In this document: in pieces, positions 60,401 to 64,000 of the stretch
How positions within the stretch are numbered: the first letter of the stretch is position 1
How the letters are laid out: each line of letters opens with the position of its first letter
Assembly (NCBI GenBank): GCA_000499405.2
Contig: HG738138.1
Location: forward strand, 23,403,097-23,467,096
Source of the DNA: Onchocerca volvulus
Taxonomy: Eukaryota > Nematoda > Chromadorea > Rhabditida > Onchocercidae
Reading direction: 5' to 3'
DNA length: 64,000 nucleotides
The notes under the pieces: model-generated
Database searches by the model: none
The model's input: the letters and a program-made list of their open reading frames with translations, nothing else
What the model was told of the DNA's origin: nothing
Program-made: the position numbers and the translations under genes

Positions 60401-61726
60401 AAATGTTAATTTTAATAAAATGTTTACCTATTGATGAAGCAATGTATGTTGCAAATAAACAAAATTGAAAAAAAGAAAAAATTATCGATAATACTTGATA
60501 GAATAAATAGTGAAATTTATTCATTTTTAATAGAGCAAAATGAAAGATAATTAATCATTTCTTTTCATACCATTAAAATGAATTCGAATAAAACGTCTTT
60601 TCAGTGTCAAATGTTCGTTTCTCGTCCTATTCAAATGATCAAATAGTTCTGATCGATTTGTGTACAAATCTTTTTTCATCACTATGAGTAATAATGGTAA
60701 TGATGATGGTGGTAGTATTTGTGCAAGTACTTCAGGTACTGCATTACCGTTACCGGTTTATAGTTTGTACTTCGAGAAATTCGTACTTCGAGAGTTCAGA
60801 ATAATATCACTATTTCCATCTAAATCCCAAGAATTGCGGGATAATACTACTGATTTCCATACATATTTCGAAAATAGCTGAATAATATCACCGTTCCCGT
60901 TCATATTTCGAGAGTTCCAGAATTAAAATCAATAATACGAAAAGTTCACTTGTACAGTCAATGCATGAAACATAAACAAAATATAGCAATGGATTTAAAT
61001 TATATTCAAATGAAGAGAATATCTGGAAATAAATAGACTTCTTCCTTTATCTCATAAAATAAATGATTAAAAATTAAGACAACTTGAAATAGCTTATCTA
61101 ACATCATCTAAATACCTTTGATAGGGTAAAAATCGGGGAGAGAAATCACCAATATTACTGCATATGCCGTTTAGATCGAATATTTTTTTAATTCGAATGT
61201 TTTGTTTGAAGAATTTTGAACTAAAAATGAAATTATGATACAATTTCTTACAGCATTAAATTGCTATTAATTTTGTTATTTTATCTTTTTAAACAGTAAT
61301 TATGCATTGGAAATTTTTGCTTTGGTAGAATATAAACAGTTTGATGGATTGATATAATTATTTGGCTATGTTTCCATTCTTTTTGTTGTTGCTAATTTAT
61401 ACATTTGTTTAAACCTGAAAGTAAACCTGAAATTAAATTACTTCATTTCAACAAAACATGAGATGTTTAATATTACTGAAGGAAAATTATTGATGCTATT
61501 CAATATCAAGGTCGTTCCAAGCATTCCGCATGATGAAGAATTCGTAAGAAATTTCATGGAAAATTAAATCTTCACATAATTATTGCTTAAAACTCTTTGA
61601 GAGCTTTTCTTGTTTTTCTTAAATTACAGGAAAATATTCTAGCAAATATTTCGTGACCCCAGGCAGTAGCATGACCTTTTTATCATTTTAACTCAGCCTG
61701 TCTGCATAAAATCTCTCTCTTAACTT

Positions 61727-61842
61727 GATAAGACGTATCAGTTGTGAAGATATATCTGATTTATTTCGTTTCAGGAAGTGATTCAACTTCTCAGTTAATA
61801 AGACGTCTGATTTGTTTCGTTTCAGGAATTAGCTCAACTTCA
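61727..61842 (+). repeat. Imperfect tandem duplication
   Basis: GATAAGACGT ... TCTGATTTATTTCGTTTCAGGAA ... TCAACTTC at 61,727-61,790 recurs in shortened form at 61,796-61,840 (AATAAGACGTCTGATTTGTTTCGTTTCAGGAA ... TCAACTTC, given here as separate blocks). The second copy lacks about 17 nt. Both copies contain TTTCGTTTCAG, an acceptor-like string. Confidence 0.75.
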
Positions 61843-62354
61843 CCTTTTTACCTGTTCTCTTTCCGTATAATAACTGGCATTTAAACTGCTTCCATTAAAA
61901 TTACTATTGCAAAACGATTTTTGAGTCAAAAGAAAAAACACGGAAAATTATACGTGATACGTGCGTATTTACTTGTGTACGTGTCTGTATGTTTGTGCAC
62001 ATGTGCATCTATATGTGCATGTACGTCTATGTATTCCAAGACACTGAGAAAGAGAATGTTTAATGGAACATTCATGATGATCGGGGATGGTAAAGCAGTT
62101 CTGAGTTGAAGATTGAGAGCGAAAAGAAAAGACAAGAGATCAAATGCAAAGGACAGCAGAGATGACGGAATTGCAGAAATAACATGTGATTGGACATCAG
62201 ATTGAGAAATATTGCAAAAAAATCAATGTTTAAACCATTGTAGAGAAGATTGGAGATGAAAAGATGCGCTTAATGAAGAGATGGCAGGGACTAAAAGAGA
62301 TTCCAAACCATTTGATCGAGAATGTTCCAGCTGATTCTATTAATTGTTGACTAG

Positions 62355-62490
62355 TAGGTTGGGGGTCGGTTTGCGATAGTTTGTGAAGTATGTGTTGAGT
62401 TCGCGTAATTTATGGGGTGAGGTGGGATGTTGGGTACGTAAGGTACGCTCGGGTGTGCGAGTTCACGTGGACTTATGTGGTTCATGTGGT
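62355..62490 (+). other. G-rich strand-asymmetric patch upstream of CACYBP
   Basis: The plus strand is rich in G and T and nearly free of C runs (for example GTAGGTTGGGGGTCGG and GGGGTGAGGTGGGATGTTGG), in sharp contrast with the surrounding AT-rich DNA. Several G runs close together could form a G-quadruplex. It lies about 360-500 nt before the CACYBP start codon. The 63-codon open frame over it reads poorly as protein. Confidence 0.45.
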
Positions 62491-62852
62491 GAGACGAAGG
62501 AATTTTGGCGCATATTTCTAAGACTGTGCTCCACTAATTGGTTGTTACTTTCATCAAAAGTTGTGAGAATATGATTATACATATTTTGTTAAAATCTAAT
62601 TATCATATATTTTTTTGTTTTCATTCCTAAAATGTTATCACTTTAGAGATTGATAAGTTGTTCATTGTTTGGTTATTATGATCACTTGTGAAGTCTCAGT
62701 TTTTGTTAATTCTTCGGTTTAACTATTTGCTAATCAAGATGCTTGCTTGGAACGAATTATTTTTCATTCTTCGAGTAAAGTTATGTGCCTTGTTATAGTT
62801 GTTAGTTTTGGATTTTGGTACTTCGCTAAATTGTTCCGCAGAAGTATCGGAA

Positions 62853-64000
62853 ATGGAAGAACGTACTGAACTACGGCGTGATTTACATGAGCTGCAAAAT
62901 TTGCGTTCCATTGCATCTCGTCAAATGATTAAGAGTATGCTGGATGAAAAGATTAGAGAACTTGAAAGCAAGGTAGACAACTTTTTTTTTTTCTTAAGTT
63001 CATCTATAGAGGACTTGGAAAACTAAGTACAATAGTACGATAATATCGATTAACTTATTAAGATAATTCGCAAAAATCATATTATCAATATGAAATACTT
63101 TTTCCTAATAAGCAAGTATGATACCATAAACAATATTCTTGACTATGCAGTTCGTATTTGCTTGTCAGACAAGTAAAACTTGCACTTAAATAGTTGTCGA
63201 GCAAATTGTATTTTAGATAAAAACATTGGAAGCAATGAATAATGTTGGTGAATATGGTGATGTACTAACCTTAAAACAGTCAAGGATGGAAGCTGCATCT
63301 TCGAATACTGTACCATTGGCGACTGTGAAAATCACTAACTACGGTAACTTATATGTTAACAATAAATTATGTGAACTGGATGTTACTTTTATTTATTTTC
63401 ATATGCACTCCAGTGCGCTAGAAATTATTTTTTTCTATATCTATAGTAATTTGGAAAGAAAGTTAAAAGATTAAATTCTTTTTTACGCCAGTAAATGGCT
63501 GTTCAAGATAGAATTGTTATTATCATGACAGTAATTCACTACTCATGATCGACATTTCGAATAGACAGACTTTAGTTTCATTCCAAATATAACAAATATA
63601 TTTCTCCCAATCCAGAACTTTGTTATTTGATGCGAAAATGATTGCATAGGGAAGGGTAAATTTTCTTAATTATTATCATTAATTTCAGCTTGGGATCAGA
63701 GTGACAAATATGTGAAGCTTTATCTTACCATTCCAGAGGTACATACTGTTCCGCAAGAACAGATTGCAGTCAATTTTATGGAAAGGTGAAAATTAAATGG
63801 ATTGAATTTCAAACTTTACTTATGTACTGTTAGAAAGAAAAAAAATTTCCAACGATATCTAAAGGAATTTTTACATATTTCACAATGGTGATTGATAGCT
63901 GCTGTTCAATATTTTCGTTTCTTGGTTGCAGTGAAGTGGAAGTTAATGTTCGTAATGTATCTTCAAAAAATTACTCTTTGGTAATAAAAGGTTTACTCAA
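62853..64000 (+). CDS. cacybp: Calcyclin-binding protein/SIP homologue, 5' part
   Basis: Exons 62853-62972, 63217-63343, 63689-63785 and 63932 to beyond 64,000 join in phase; 137 residues lie in the window. Residues 1-40 form a charged helical N-terminal region (MEERTELRRDLHELQNLRSI ...), like the Siah-interacting, dimerising part of CACYBP. After a linker comes the CS (p23-like) domain from about residue 80: ITNYGAWDQSDKYVKLYLTI, VPQEQIAVNFMERSEVEVNV, KNYSLVIKGLL. In vertebrates CACYBP/SIP bridges Siah1 to SCF-type ubiquitin ligases in beta-catenin turnover and binds S100 proteins and Hsp90. The C-terminal SGS region lies outside the window. GTTCCGCAG ends at 62,841, 11 nt before the ATG, and is a probable trans-splice acceptor; an in-frame ATG at 62,799 lies before it and is probably not used. 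Confidence 0.9.

Larger units (their letters stand above)
57397..62841. other. Intergenic region between divergent CCDC9-like and CACYBP genes
   Basis: The two neighbours are transcribed away from each other, so both promoters should lie here. No gene could be assembled. It holds an A26 run at 59,106-59,131, (ATT)n then ATC repeats at about 59,264-59,300, a partial tandem duplication at 61,727-61,842, a GT/GTAC-rich patch at 61,950-62,040 and a G-rich patch at 62,355-62,490. A plus-strand frame starting MSNNGNDDGGSICASTSGTA at 60,684 is discussed as a finding. Confidence 0.5.

Noticed and set aside
61921..62135. Overlapping frames on both strands rich in Cys, Val and His
   Set aside because: They arise from a degenerate GTGT/GTAC/TGCA simple repeat; both strands are open for that reason.
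1..64000. tRNA, rRNA, CRISPR array, transposase, retroelement, endogenous virus or bacterial endosymbiont insertion
   Set aside because: Looked for conserved tRNA boxes, regular spacer-repeat structure, catalytic motifs and GC-shifted bacterial-type coding blocks; none was seen. A tRNAscan-SE, Infernal and RepeatMasker run would be decisive.

Overview
This is a eukaryotic window, very rich in A+T, with long A and T homopolymer runs and small exons bounded by GT..AG introns whose acceptors end in TTTCAG or TTTTAG. All five genes I could assemble encode animal proteins. Several start codons lie just after an acceptor-like site with no upstream exon visible, which fits spliced-leader trans-splicing. 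A nematode is the best reading, probably a clade III or filarial worm because of the base composition, the large introns and the nematode-type ODR-2 family gene. The species is an inference.

Layout. 1-9,876: gene-poor flank. 9,877-16,294 (+): 13-exon ASPP/iASPP (ape-1) homologue with coiled coil, disordered linker, ankyrin repeats and SH3 domain. 16,295-24,560: intergenic DNA with a degenerate minisatellite and clusters of TGCATG. 24,586-40,265 (+): 5-exon, 188-residue Ly6-type GPI-anchored protein of the ODR-2/HOT family, spread over nearly 16 kb by introns of 8.0 and 5.9 kb. 41,455-48,020 (-): 6-exon SIX1/2-class homeobox gene (ceh-33/ceh-34 type) with a polyglutamine tail, convergent with the ODR-2-like gene. 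51,680-57,396 (-): 7-exon CCDC9-like coiled-coil protein. 62,853 to the window end (+): 5' part of a calcyclin-binding protein (CACYBP/SIP) gene, cut by the window edge inside the CS domain.

Every exon chain was checked by hand for reading phase. The totals are 2,487, 567, 945 and 939 nt for the four complete genes, all divisible by three and all ending at the predicted stop. One intron in the ASPP gene needs a GC donor instead of GT. The genes do not form a pathway. The ODR-2-like and SIX1/2 homologues have known neuronal or pharyngeal roles in C. elegans, while ASPP, CCDC9 and CACYBP are general regulators.

I saw no CRISPR array, transposase, rRNA, recognisable tRNA or viral gene, and no clear undescribed multi-gene system. 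The best leads for something new are unassigned open frames in less AT-rich islands (28.4 kb, 48.3 kb, 53.6 kb and the 26.7 kb island), a 72-bp palindrome at 36.65 kb carrying an octamer motif in each arm, and the GC-AG intron.
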